From Adiantum capillus-veneris (lineage: Eukaryota; Streptophyta; Polypodiopsida; Polypodiales; Pteridaceae): a stretch of 64,000 nucleotides of DNA. Below the pieces are notes generated by a model. That model saw nothing but the letters and a program-made list of their open reading frames with translations. It did no database searches and was not told where the DNA came from. The stretch spans positions 76,351,872-76,415,871 of the forward strand of contig CM043953.1 of NCBI GenBank assembly GCA_014529385.2. The letters are read 5' to 3'. Positions 42,399-53,733 of this stretch are shown piece by piece. Made by a program: the position numbers and the translations under genes. Position 1 is the stretch's first letter; each line of letters begins with the position of its first letter.

Positions 42399-43943
42399 TG
42401 TCATAATAATCAATATCTAATTCTCCTAAATGATTTTCTCATGTTAAACTGATCATTTAATATGGGGAAGTGCCAGGGGAGAAAAAGTTGGTTAAGCTAG
42501 CAGACCGGCCACAGTAGGGATCCAAAGGGGGGGCCATCTGCAAAAGATCCATGTGCAACAATGGGCTAAAAAGACCCTAAGGTTCAGCCCATTAAGACTT
42601 CCAAAATGCTAAGGTTCCAAAATTCAAAGGTTGTGTCCAAAGGTCAACCCTAGGGGAATTGGATTTGTGTGTGTCTAACAAAGTCTTTGCACATCCCTAC
42701 ATAGGAGGGGCGAGCCTTGCATGTAGGGGATGAGAGAGAAAGCCACACACACACACACACACACAAGCTCCCTTTACACAAAGGGAATGAGAGACACATG
42801 TCAGCTCCCTAGCCCAGATGCCCACAAGGTGTACCCAATTCCTATTGGATGGCCTTGGAGGTGGACCAATGAGAATTAGGCTAGAGTAAATCTAGTTTAA
42901 TTAATTTAAAAACACTTAATAAAAGAACGAATGAGAATTAAGTCCTTTAGAAGACTATTGGACAGCCTCCCAAGGGGTCCAATGAGCATTCAACAGCCCA
43001 ATGGCTTGCCTGATTCCTATTGGCCAGGAGGCAAAGGGGTCCAATGAGAGTTTAGTTGATTATTAAATTACCTAAAGCTCTCCAAACACAAAAGGGGAAA
43101 GGGGGACACATGTCAGAAGGCTATCACTTATGCTGCTTAATAGTCATTGGCTAGGCCCGAGGAGGTCCAATGAGGGTAGAGTAAGAGGGCTCGCCCAAGA
43201 GAGAGAGGGGGCTGATTTTTGCAAGGCATTATCACACACACACTCACACAATCTCATGTGTGAAGTAAAGACTATCTCTTCCCAAGCTTTAATGGAGAGC
43301 TCATCACCTACTCCAAGCTTGTGAGATAGAAGCCTACATCGACACACTCTTGGCATGTGGATGCAAATCCAACCAAGAGCCAAGCTTCAATGCATGCTCA
43401 TATCCTCTACCATGCTAATTACTAAGCTAAGCTATGCTAATATGAGTGATTATGTGAGGAGATGTACATCTTTCTCGTAAGATACTCCTTCTTCCTCTCA
43501 ATCTACTCTCATACCCTGCTAGCTCTCACCATCTTCGAAGGTGTGTGAGGTCTTGGGTCTGAGACCGAGGATAATGGATGTTGTGTTTGCTAAGTGTTTT
43601 GCTCAGTGCATGAAGCTTTCATCTTCATTGCACTAGCTAGTCTTGAAGGAACACAAAGAATTGTATTGTACAATGTCTCTCTTGATGGGAGAAACCATAA
43701 TACAAATCCTTTTGGAGGGGGGACCGCCTCCATGAAAATCCGGTCCTCAACTGTTGTCAATACCTTAGTTTCTCTCTCTTTTGAAAGTATTGTTCATGCT
43801 ATCTAACTAGGTGTTATGCTTTTTGTTGCTCTCTCCACCCAAGCACTCTTGTAATTCTCATTAGGAATCTATTCTAATGAAATGCCCACTATGTTCATGC
43901 TAATTTCAGCTACACACAAGTTTTTAGGCCATTAAATGTTACA
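42399..43943 (+). mobile_element. ChrG 5' LTR (1,545 bp)
   Basis: Starts TGTCATAATAATCAATATC and ends CATTAAATGTTACA. Contains a (CA) run near 42749-42770. It aligns end to end with 49682-51236. Confidence 0.92.
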
Positions 43944-43944
43944 T

Positions 43945-43958
43945 TTGTATCAGAGCAC
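43945..43958 (+). other. ChrG primer-binding site
   Basis: TTGTATCAGAGCA starts two bases after the 5' LTR and matches the complement of the 3' end of initiator Met tRNA (usual TGGTATCAGAGC) except one base. It primes minus-strand DNA. Confidence 0.8.
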
Positions 43959-44360
43959 AAGGTTTCTCTTTTCTTGCTCAAGAAGGGAGGTCCTCAAGCT
44001 AGCTATAAATGGTTGGTATTATTAATTGCCTCTGAGTAAGTAGAATATGGATTTTTCAGCCTTGCAGTGCGCCTGCCTTCGTGCAGTTAACAGGGCATCA
44101 CCGTTGAGAGCTATGGTCTTACTAGTGGAGTCCTACGGGGCTTGCCTACGGCTTAACCACTATTGAGCTATTAGAAGCTTGACAGGAGCTGGTGCTGTTT
44201 TGGTGTTGAAAGACCCTCTCTTCTATTCCTTGCAATTAATGGTATTCGAGCCACGGGTACAGTAGCTTGCGTGCTTTTTCTAAAGGGGTAAAGAGGAGTA
44301 GCAACTAGGGCTTGAAGTGCCAAAGTACACCTAAAAATTTTACACCTTAAAGTTGTTAGA
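43959..44360 (+). other. ChrG leader
   Basis: About 400 bp between primer-binding site and gag ATG. No gene or clear repeat seen; packaging signals are expected here but cannot be recognised. Confidence 0.6.
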
Positions 44361-45614
44361 ATGGCTGACAATAGTAAAGAGAGTGAAATTAATGTTGATA
44401 ACTTTGATTTTGCTAATGAGCAAGCTACTAATAATGCTCCGATGCTTGTTAACTATCTTGTTTCTTGGCTTCAACAAGCCATGGAAAATCCATCTCTCCA
44501 AAGTGAAGTGCAACGGCAGCTCCGTGCTCATGGGATTCTCCAAGCTTATCACCATGACGAGAGAACACCTAGGAAGCCTCCTTGTGAGACTCCCAAAATA
44601 GGTCTCTCTCCGATTCGGAAGAAGAAGAGAATCCATATGAAGGGCTCAAGAATTTACTTCTTGATGATGCATCTCCTTCCCAAAGGAGAACTCAAGAGAC
44701 TCCATCAAAGGAATGAGAAAGAATTGAGTCTCCCACCACCTCGGCGGAGATGGCTCCACGAAGACGGCCGGCTAAACGCTCTCCATCACCACCAAAGCGG
44801 AGAAGGCCATCGCACCCTTCTCCACACCATAATTCAAAGAGGGATGATAAAAAGCAAGAGAAGAAAAAGGCGAGAAAGAGGACACCCTCTTCTCCATATT
44901 CTTCATTCTCTTCCTTTTATGAAAGTGATGGTGAAGACGACGAAGATCAAGACAAGAAAAAGGAGAGAAAGAGGTCACCCTCTTCTCCACCTTCTTCAAA
45001 TTCTTCACCTTCTGGAGAAAGTGATGGTGCAACCTTTGAACCATCAAAAAGAAGAGGCCATAGGAAATCCTATGCCGCATGGAAGAGATCATCCAAGCTG
45101 AAGAAGTTCAAAGAGGGAGGGAAGAGAATCTCTTTCCTTACCTTATGATGGCACCTTTGGTGCTACGGACAAAGTCTTGGCCTTTATCCAACAGTTTGAT
45201 GCGGCGTTTGGAGATGAGGGCTTCACGAAGTCCTCTAAGCTACGCCATGTAGCTATGCACTTTCAAAAGTCTGCCAGGCAATGGTGGTCTAGCCTACGAG
45301 CCAACGGTGAAGCTCCATGAACATGGAAAGCTTTAAGAGCTTCCATTATGAAGCAGTTTTTGGCCACCGATGCCAAAGACAAAGTACTCACCGAATGGCG
45401 AAGCTTAAAGATCTCTCCCTATGAATCCATCCACAAATATGTAGACAAGTTTTGGGACCTACAACTCAAAGCCATTGTCTTCAAAAAGTTGGATTTTGGA
45501 TATCAAAAGCAACAATTTTGTGTGGGCTTAACCGAAGAAATGGCGGAGTATGTCAACTCCCAAAGGCCACGTACCATATTGGTGATAATACACCATACTA
45601 TGGTGGCCTCTTGA
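44361..45614 (+). pseudogene. ChrG gag, frameshifted
   Basis: Starts MADNSKESEINVDNFDFANE. After about residue 78 the protein-like reading moves to another frame (SDSEEEENPYEGLKNLLLDD), followed by an SR/KR-rich stretch (MAPRRRPAKRSPSPPKRRRP at 44750) and, after a further frame change, the capsid domain FGATDKVLAFIQQFDAAFGD, HFQKSARQWWSSLRANGEAP (TGA here) and IMKQFLATDAKDKVLTEWRS. A TGA near 44712 lies in the acidic part. The basic SR-like insert is not typical of gag and could bind RNA. Confidence 0.75.
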
Positions 45615-46470
45615 ATCAATTTCCAAACGGGGGCTAAAAGAAATAATAAGCCCACGGAAAACAAGGTTTCCAATGAGCCTAAGGGGAAGGACAATGTCCA
45701 AAAGTCTCCTAAGGGCAACTCCAACAAAGCTAAAGAGAAGGGAGTTTACAAAGGTAAGAACAAACTCTCTCCTGAAGAGCTTGAGCGTTATCGTAAGGAT
45801 AACCGGTGTTTCAAGTGCAGCAAACAAGGGCATGCGTACCGCTCTTGTCCCCAAAAGAACAACCGCCAAGATCCTCCTAGAGCTTCCTTGGTTGAAATCC
45901 AAGAGGAGGAGACTCACCAAACTCACCACAAAGGATCTCCTCTATGCCATGCTTGGGGAAAGGTAAGAGGACATGATGCTTTTATTCTCTTTGACCCTGG
46001 TTCTACTCACAATTTTATATCTATAGAGTTGGCCACCAAGCTAGGCATACAAGCCTACGAGATGGGAGATGTCCTACCCACAGACATTGCTTTCAAGGAG
46101 CAAGAAGCTTCAGTCACTCCCTTAATCGGGAAATTGAGGCCTCATGTTCAAAGCTATGTGGACAAAGAGGACTTCTTTATCTCGCCTCTCAAGCATGAGG
46201 ATGTAATCCTAGGGGCACCATGGTTTGATCGCCTGGCTGCCAATGTTAAATTTCCTGAAAGGAGAATCTCCTTTAAGTTCAGGGAAAAAGACATGTATAT
46301 AGATGCTAAGGAAATGGGTAACACTATCCCCATTGTACATACACCAGCTTTCAACAAGTCAATAAAGAGCTCTATTTCTGTGTACATGATTTTTGTTAAA
46401 GATTCTCAAAATGAACCTAATTCTTTAGCAAAAGAAAATAAATGCAACCAAAAGGAATTAGAGTTATCCA
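45615..46470 (+). pseudogene. ChrG nucleocapsid zinc knuckle and protease
   Basis: Zinc knuckle CFKCSKQGHAYRSC (CX2CX4HX4C) at 45807-45848. The protease follows in the same frame: HDAFILFDPGSTHNFISIEL. Active site reads DPG at 45993 where plant chromoviruses have DSG, a change expected to damage catalysis. Later strands KHEDVILGAPWFDRLAANVK fit the usual ILG.PW ending. The frame continues into RT. Confidence 0.85.
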
Positions 46471-47618
46471 ATTTTCTCAAGGGGTTTCAAGATGTTTTTA
46501 TTGACGACATCCCTTGTGAGCTACCTCCTAAACGAGGTAATGATGACCATGCAATTGAACTTCTTCCAGGAAGTTCACCGCCTAACAAACCTCCTTATAG
46601 AGTTTCTCAAGCTCAACAAGAGGAGATTATGCGGTTAGTTGAGAAGGGCATGGTTACGCCTAGCTCATCTCCATTTTGCTCACCTGTGCTATTAGTGCAA
46701 AAGAAAGATGGCACATATCGTATGTGTGTCGACTATAGAGCACTAAATAGGATCACTATCAAGAATAGGTTTCCCGTTCCACAGGTAGAAGACCTATTTG
46801 ATAAGCTACAAGGATCGACCTACTTTAGTAGGATTGACCTAAAAAGTGGCTATCATCAAATAAGGATAGTTGATCAAGACATTGTAAAGACCGTATTTCG
46901 CACCACATTTGGTCTTTATGAATACATTGTCATGCCTTTTGGTCTTTATGAATACATTGTCATGCCTTTTGGCTTGACCAATGCACTAGCCACATTCAAC
47001 CGCTTGATGGAGAAGCTGTTCAGGCCTCATCGAACCTTCACTGGAGTGTTCTTTGATGACATTATCATCTACTCTAATTCATTAGACGAACACAAGCAAC
47101 ACCTCCAGGTAATATTTCAAGTTTTGAGAGAGAATAAACTTTATGTTAATCGAAAGAAAAGTGAATTTTTCTTGCAAGAGATTCAGTATTTAGGTCACAT
47201 TATCTCTCAAGATGGCATCCAAATGGATCCATCAAAGTTAGAGGTAATAAAAGGATGGCCTAAACCAAGGAATCTTCATGAAGTAAGAAGCTTTATAGGT
47301 ATGTGTGCATACTATAGACGCTTCATAGAAAAGTTCTCACAAATTGCGGGACCATTACATGACCTAACAAAGAAAAGAGTTAGGTATACATGGTCTGCTA
47401 AGGAGAACAATGCTTTCGAAAAGATTAAAGAAAAGCTTATCTCTCAACCCGTGCTTACACTACCGGATCTCTCAAAACCATTTGAGGTCCAATGTGATGC
47501 TTGTGGTGATTGCCTTGGAGCTGTTTTGCTCCAAGAAGGGCACACCATAGGCTACGAGAGTCGAAGGCTCGACCCTATTGAGCAAGCTCTAGGCATATAT
47601 GAAAAGAAATCCTTGTAG
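46471..47618 (+). pseudogene. ChrG reverse transcriptase and RNase H, with in-frame duplication
   Basis: Open to 47618. Motifs: YRMCVDYRALNRITIKNRFP, YFSRIDLKSGYHQIR, MPFGLTNA, catalytic FFDDIIIYS (47049-47075), LGHIISQDGIQMDPSKL, then RNase H FEVQCDACGDCLGAVLLQEG. A perfect 30-bp tandem duplication (46911-46970) repeats GLYEYIVMPF just before the MPFGLTNA motif. A 1-base deletion near 47607 shifts YEK-E-ILVVLHALDSWKHYL out of frame and creates the stop at 47616. Confidence 0.9.
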
Positions 47619-48024
47619 TTCTACATGCCTTAGACTCATGGAAGCACTATTTATTGGGGACTCCTTTCATTCTGCGAACGGATCACCAAAGCGTTAAGTA
47701 CTTCATGACGCAGGACAAGCTCTCCATTAAACAAATGAGGTGGGAAAATTTCCTTTCGCAATTTCATTTTCATATTGCTCACATTGCTGGCAAGCATAAT
47801 CAAGTAGCTGATGCACTCTCAAGACGGCCGAGAGTGAATGCGGTTTCTATAGCAACTCACAATGATCTATCTTCAATGATAGATGAGTATGCTATTGATC
47901 CCGATTTCAGAGATGTGATTTCAGACCTTGCATTAGGGAAGAAAGAAGAACATTTACTTTACAAGATGGTTATCTTCTCTATGGCAATAGACTATGCGTT
48001 ACTAACTCACTACGTGAAAAAGTA
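47619..48024 (+). pseudogene. ChrG RNase H end and connection
   Basis: Same protein in the next frame: MGTPFILRTDHQSVKYFMTQ, FLSQFHFHIAHIAGKHNQVA and DALSRRPRVNAVS, the standard end of gypsy RNase H. A further frameshift near 47950 (sense frame TLQDGYLLYGNRLCVTNSLR) separates it from integrase. Confidence 0.88.
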
Positions 48025-49326
48025 ATGTATGAATCTCATGCTCCACCTTATGCGGGGCATAGAGGGATTCAGTCTACCTTAAAGGGAATTGAAACATATT
48101 TCTATTGGCCTACCATGAAAGTGAACATACAAGAGTATGTTTCTAAATGTGTGGTATGCCAAAAGACAAAATTTGATAGAGGGAAGCAACTTGGATTGCT
48201 TCAACCCTTGCCAATCCCTAATTCACCATGGGAGAGCATATCCATGGATTTTATCTTTTGATTGCCTAAGTATATCCATGGGAATACGGGAATATGGACG
48301 ATAGTAGAAAGGTTCAGTAAACAAGCTCATTTTATACCTGTCAAAAAGACTATCAAAGCCCATCAAATGGCAACCCTCTTCATTTCACAAATTTTCAAGT
48401 ATCATGGCTAGCCAATGTCCATAGTGTCGGATAGAGATCCTAGAATGACCAGTAATTTCTGGAAGGGTCTCTTTGAGAATTTAGGGATAAGGCTAAACTT
48501 CTCTTTAGCCTATCATCCACAAACGGATGGAAAAAGTGAAATAGCTAACCTAATAATTCTCGATCTACTAAAAGCCTATGTAACGGAAGTAGATCAAAGA
48601 TCCCAATGGGAGAAGTACTTACCCTTAGTGGAGTATGCTTACAATAACACTGTACATACTTCCACGGGAAAAGCACCTTTCGAGGTAATTGAGGGAAGAG
48701 CAAAAAGTCCCTTGCTACTTAAGGTACATGGGAAGATCTTCGCTGCAGATGAATATAGCCGAGACCTACAAGAATATTATCAAAAGATTAAGGATGCTAT
48801 CTCTATCTCACAGCAAAGGCAAAAGGCTGCTCCTGACAAGCACAGAAGAGCCCAAGCCTTTAAAGAAAAGGATTGGGTCTTATTAAAGTTTCCCAAGGCT
48901 CGATTAAGGCACACGATGGGAAAGAATCCTACGGGCCACCAAAAGTACTATGCTAAACTAGAAAAAAGGTACTATAGTCCCTTCCAGATTCTTAGGCCAA
49001 TCAATGAGATGGCCTATCAACTCAAGTTGCCCAACCATTGGCTCATACACAATGCTTTCCATGTGAGCCTATTAAAGCCTTACAAAGGAGAGCCACCTCA
49101 AGAACCAGCTACTGAAGACCCACCGGAGATCGAGGACCAAGAGGAGGTGCTGCAGCCTGAGTCCATTCTCCGACATGAAGACAAGGTATTAAGAGGCGGT
49201 AAGACTATCCGACGATATCTTATTAAGTTTAAGAATTATCCTTTTGAAGATGCTAGATGGATGCAAGGCATACAATTAAAGGATAACCTAAACCTTGTCA
49301 ATGCTTACAATGCTTCCCAAGAGTAA
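48025..49326 (+). pseudogene. ChrG integrase with chromodomain
   Basis: One frame with two in-frame stops, TGA 48259-48261 (sense likely GGA, FIFGLPKY) and TAG 48409-48411. Zinc domain SHAPPYAGHRG to CVVCQKTK; catalytic Asp in WESISMDFIF; MSIVSDRDPRMTSNFW; Glu in HPQTDGKSEIANL; C-terminal KLEKRYYSPFQILRPINEMA and LPNHWLIHNAFHVSLLKPY; chromodomain SILRHEDKVLRGGKTIRRYL then WMQGIQLKDNLNLVNAYN (49165-49320). Chromodomains direct integration to marked chromatin. All three catalytic residues are present. Confidence 0.92.
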
Positions 49327-49681
49327 GCAAATGTAAAAAATGTTAAAAATGAACAAAGTTTTTGTCTTATAAGACTCTCTTTTTCTTTATTGTGCACAAA
49401 AATGAAGTAGTATGCATGCTTAGATCAAGTTTGCGCAGACGACGTCTCCCAAACACCAAGTAGAGCTTGTCACTCTACTATGGAAGATTGATAGGACTAA
49501 TGTGCATACATGCTTGCGGCAGCCTCAGGCTCTAAAGCGCCAAATGGACTAGTCATCCATTGTGGAATGATGTCGTAGGGTAACATAGGGATCCTTTACC
49601 CGCTAAGAAAAGGACTCATGAATATGCTTTATCTTCTCTACACCATACTCCAGGACGACTATGATTTCAAGAGAGAGGTAA
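49327..49681 (+). other. ChrG 3' untranslated region and polypurine tract
   Basis: 355 bp after the integrase stop, no gene seen. It ends CAAGAGAGAGGTAA just before the 3' LTR; the purine run AAGAGAGAGG is the likely plus-strand primer site. Confidence 0.65.
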
Positions 49682-51236
49682 TGTCATAATAATCAATATC
49701 TAATTCTCCTAAATGATTTTCTCATGTTAAACTGATCATTTAATATGGGGAAGTGCCAGGGGAGAAAAAGCTAGAATATTGGTTAAGCTAGCAGACCGGC
49801 CACAATAGGGATCCAAAGGAGGGAAAATAGGGATCCAAAGGGGGGTCCATCTGCAAAAGAGACACGTGCAACAATGGGCTAAAAAGACCCTAAGGTTCAA
49901 CCCATTAAGACTTCCAAAATGCTAAGGTTCCAAAATTCAAAGGTTGTGTCCAAAGGTCACCCCTAGGGGAATTGGATGCTTTGTGTGTGTCTAAAAAGTC
50001 TTTGCACATCCTACATAGGAGGGGGCGAGCCTTGCATGTAGGGGATGAGAGAGAAAGCCACACACACACACACACAAGCTCCCTTTACACAAAGGGAATG
50101 AGGGACACATGTCAGCTCCCTAGCCCAGATGCCCACAAGGTGTACCCAATTCCTATTGGATGGCCTTGGAGGTGGACCAATGAGAATTAGGCTAGAGTAA
50201 ATCTAGTTTAATTAATTTAAAAACACTTAATAAAAGAACCAATGAGAATTAAGTCCTCTAGAAGACTATTGGACAGTCTCCCAAGGGGTCCAATGGGCAT
50301 TGCCTGATTCCTATTGGCCAGGAGGCAAAGGGGTCCAATGAGAGTTTAGTTGAATTATTAAATTACCTAAATCTCTCACAAAAGGGGAAAGGGGGACACA
50401 TGTCAGAAGGCTATCACTTATGCTGCTTAATAGTCATTGGCTAGGCCTGAGGAGGTCCAATGAGGGTAGAGCAAGAGGGCTCGCCCAAGAGAGAGAGCGG
50501 GCTGATTTTTGCAAGGCATTATCACACACACACTCACACAATCTCATGTGTGAAGTAAAGAAGACTATCTCTTCCCAAGCTTTAATGGAGAGCTCATCAC
50601 CTACTCCAAGCTTGTGAGATAGAAGCCTACATCGACACACTCTTGGCATGTGGATGCAAATCCAACCAAGAGCCAAGCTTCAATGCATGCTCATATCCTC
50701 TACCATGCTAATTACTAAGCTAAGCTATGATAATATGAGTGATTATGTGAGGAGATGTACATCTTTCTCGTAAGATACTCCTTCTTCCTCTCAATCTACT
50801 CTCATACCCTGCTAGCTCTCACCATCTTCGAAGGTGTGTGAGGTCTTGGGTCTGAGACCGAGGATAATGGATGTTGTGTTTGCTAAGTGTTTTGCTCAGT
50901 GCATGAAGCTTTCATCTTCATTGCACTAGCTAGTCTTGAAGGAACACAAAGAATTGTATTGTACAATGTCTCTCTTGATGGGAGAAACCATAATACAAAT
51001 CCTTTTGGAGGGGGGACCGCCTCCATGAAAATCCGGTCCTCAACTGTTGTCAATACCTTAATTTCTCTCTCTTTTGAAAGTATTGTTCATGCTATCTAAC
51101 TAGGTGGTATGCTTTTTGTTGCTCTCTCCACCCAAGCACTCTTGTAATTCTCATTAGGAATCTATTCTAATGAAATGCCCACTATGTTCATGCTAATTTC
51201 CGCTACACACAAGTTTTTAGGCCATTAAATGTTACA
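49682..51236 (+). mobile_element. ChrG 3' LTR (1,555 bp)
   Basis: Aligns end to end with the 5' LTR. Differences include an 11-bp insertion after GAGAAAAAG near 49771, a duplication of GGGATCCAAAGG near 49805-49842, a shorter (CA) run, and scattered substitutions. Confidence 0.92.
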
Positions 51237-51241
51237 CTCAT

Positions 51242-51448
51242 GGCCTCCAAGCACCTTGAAAATAAGGTTACATGACCTTCATCCATAGGTACTGACGGGA
51301 GAAAAGCGAACCCGGAACCGACGGCCTCTAAAAAGCCGGGGCCGAATGGCTCGCCTTGAGCTTGTCACGGTAAAGCGAACAGGGGGCACCAGCTAGCTTT
51401 GAGTGGCTAGGACGCACACCATGATGATATGAACATCGCAAACTTAAA
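51242..51448. other. Continuation of the GypD-1 LTR region
   Basis: Follows the right-hand CTCAT duplication, so before ChrG inserted it was joined to 42398. No gene seen. Confidence 0.5.
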
Positions 51449-51456
51449 CACACACA

Positions 51457-51500
<44 letters not shown>

Positions 51501-51514
51501 TAGAGAGAGAGAGA
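51449..51514. repeat. (CA)n then (GA)n microsatellite
   Basis: CA dinucleotides from 51449 to 51498 with one ATT break, followed by GA repeats to about 51514. Confidence 0.95.
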
Positions 51515-52501
51515 TTGACCAAATGATGAAAACCCTCGGGGGTGTGAGGGAGAATTATTTCTGTAGTGTTTAGAATGACCTTCCTTCCAGCAAGGTGGCA
51601 CACCATGGTGATAGAGACGTAGGGAGAAAAGATGGTGCAACTACTTGGTGCGTTCTCTAAGACGACTCAATGATTGTGAAGCTTGCTACCAAGAGCGTGT
51701 TTGTGTGTGCATCGACCATTGGGGTCGAGAGGTGGACGTGGCTCCCTTCACATGGTGCAATTCTCAAGGCAAACCATCACACAAGCCCTCTCCCCGTGAT
51801 GCCAATAGTTCAATTCTTCCCACTAAACTCTATCAAGTGCTGACCTATCATGAACTCCCCCCCCCCGATAGTGACCTCTTAGTACCAATTTATATGTGTT
51901 GGCTGCTTGGATTAGGGTAATCCTGGTTTGATTAGGTAAGCTAATCGGGGAGACAAAGCAAGTGGTGGGCCCAGTGTGGTTGACCCTTGCTTTGTTTTGG
52001 GAGGTTATTAAAAATGAGAATCTCTAGGTGGGCCTTTATGACCATCACCTAGAGAGAGGGAATTTACAAATTGGGGAATTTTACAAGGCTTGGCTGAAAA
52101 CTGAAGAAATGATGAACATAACCTACAAATTACTGAAAATGGCATCTTGGTTGCGTGATGCCGGCGAATGGTGTGTTGCTGGTGCGTCGGTGTAGCGCAT
52201 ACGTCTTTTCGGGGTCAGCCGGGGCATGCCTTTGGTGCATTTATTCTTTTTGTTGTTGGCGGAGAGTGCTTTGGGTTCCTCCTTATTTTTGTCCATGTCG
52301 ATGGCCGTTTCTTCCTTCTTTTTTGTATTTTTTTTTAATGTGGTGTGTGTGGTATGTGCTTTTATGCGTGTGTGTGTATGTATGGGTGCGTGTATATGTG
52401 TGAATATAGGTGTGTGCATACGCATGAATGTGTGTATATATGTAAGTGAATGTGTGTGCACGAGCGTGCGTGGGAACGGGGGGTGTGGTGTGTATATATA
52501 A
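51515..52501. other. No recognisable gene; includes C10 run and TGTG-rich approach
   Basis: About 1 kb of mixed DNA with a poly-C run near 51859-51868 and, from 52335, increasing TGTG content leading to the microsatellite. Open frames here are short or low-complexity. Confidence 0.5.
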
Positions 52502-52511
52502 TGTGTGTGTG

Positions 52512-52587
<76 letters not shown>

Positions 52588-52591
52588 GTGT
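52502..52591. repeat. (GT)n microsatellite
   Basis: About 90 bp of GT dinucleotides with a single TTT interruption near 52568. Confidence 0.95.
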
Positions 52592-52616
52592 ATACTTTTC
52601 TAATTTTTGGTTTTCG

Positions 52617-52710
52617 GCAGTGCAGTGGGCGACACAGAGATGGGGGGGTGAGGGTGGTGAATGGGGGGGAGGGGGGGGGGGGGGGGGGGGGGGGGGTGCG
52701 CATGCACATT

Positions 52711-52749
<39 letters not shown>

Positions 52750-53010
52750 GTGAGTATCAAGCGGCGCAACACGGGCTGTGTGTGCAGAGGGAGCGCAATC
52801 GGCGGTGTGGAGCTGGGTGCAGTGCAGTGGGCGACATAGAGATGGGGGGGGTGAGGGTGGTGAATGGGGGGGGAGGGGGGGGGGGGGGTGTGCGCATGCA
52901 CATTGGGTGTGTGTGTGTGTGTGTGTGTGTGTTTTGTGAGTATCAAGCGGCGAAACGGGCTGTGTGTGCAGAGGGAGCGCAATCGGCGGTGTGGAGCTGG
53001 GTGTGGTCTG
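52617..53010. repeat. ~202-bp tandem duplication with embedded G runs and (TG)n
   Basis: Two adjacent units starting GCAGTGCAGTGGGCGACA at 52617 and 52819. Each contains a long G run (26 G at 52671-52696; about 14 G near 52875), TGCGCATGCACATTGGG, a (TG)n tract and GTATCAAGCGGCG. A third partial start (GGGGCGACACAG) follows near 53005. Runs of this kind can form G-quadruplexes. Confidence 0.85.
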
Positions 53011-53138
53011 GGGCGACACAGTGTGTGAGAGGGAGAGCATGAGGGGGGGAGATGGTGAGGGAGGGGGGAGAGAGAGATAGGGTTGGGGGTAGGCAACAAT
53101 GGGCGTGACAAGGAAGGGGGGGGTTTGTGTGCTTAGTC

Positions 53139-53141
<3 letters not shown>

Positions 53142-53226
<85 letters not shown>
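53142..53226. repeat. (GA)n microsatellite
   Basis: About 85 bp of uninterrupted GA, with further GA-rich DNA up to about 53420. Confidence 0.97.
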
Positions 53227-53231
<5 letters not shown>

Positions 53232-53733
53232 TTATGGACAAGGGGGATTCCACAAGGGAAGAGAGGGAGATAGGGTTTGTGAAGGGGGGGGGGGGTGCTG
53301 AAGGCCGAAGGGAGTGTGGACGAGAGGGGGTGGGGGTAAGGCCCGTCGGGGCTGGAGTATGGACAAGCAGAGAGAGAGAGGGAGAATATTTGGAAGAGAG
53401 AGAGAGAGAGAGAATAATATTTGTGGCAGCCCGCCGTGGCTGGAGTGTGACAAAGATGCCAAAGGCACCTATCGTGCCGAATGTTGTAGCAGCAGAGTAG
53501 GAGAGAGAATATTAGCAGAGCCGGGCAGTAAGAGAGAGAGGGATCGTCCTTTGGTGATAATGGAGGGGTGTGGCCAAACTGGGGGCGCCCTATCGGTGGT
53601 TAACCTTGGGGGGGGGGGCATGGTGAATGGTAAAGGGATTTTTTTGTTTTTTTTTTTCTTTTTTTTGGTAACAAACCCTCCCTTCCTTAGGGTGTGGTTC
53701 TCATGGGCATGGTTTCGAAAACCAGCCATCATT
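53227..53733 (-). mobile_element. GypD-2 3' LTR, start (minus strand)
   Basis: On the minus strand the LTR starts TGATGGCTGGTTTTCGAAAC at 53733, next to the polypurine tract; the first bases resemble the GypD-1 LTR start. GA/CT-rich and G-rich runs fill it. The left end is not defined and may include the simple-sequence block. Confidence 0.45.

Larger units (their letters stand above)
42399..51236 (+). mobile_element. Full-length Ty3/gypsy chromovirus ChrG
   Basis: 8,838 bp, bounded by LTRs 42399-43943 and 49682-51236, flanked by the identical 5-bp duplication CTCAT (42394-42398 and 51237-51241). It has an initiator-Met-type primer-binding site, gag, protease, RT, RNase H, integrase and a C-terminal chromodomain, the hallmark of chromoviruses. 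The LTRs are very similar, with a few percent substitutions and small indels, so insertion is fairly young. Frameshifts and stops in gag, RNase H and integrase make it non-autonomous now. Confidence 0.92.

Noticed and set aside
43594-43806. Small gene inside the ChrG LTRs
   Set aside because: Present in both LTRs only because they are copies; no motif or start context supports it.
43945-43958. tRNA gene fragment
   Set aside because: The TATCAGAGC match is a 12-13 base primer-binding site next to an LTR; no cloverleaf is present.
44361-45101. Full 246-codon reading as the true ChrG gag
   Set aside because: After about residue 78 it becomes low-complexity Arg/His/Leu, while the other frame gives the acidic and SR-rich protein that leads to the capsid domain.
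52362-53111. Long open frames on both strands in the simple-sequence block
   Set aside because: They are translations of GT, G and CA tracts (runs of His/Thr or Val/Cys/Gly) with no codon signal.
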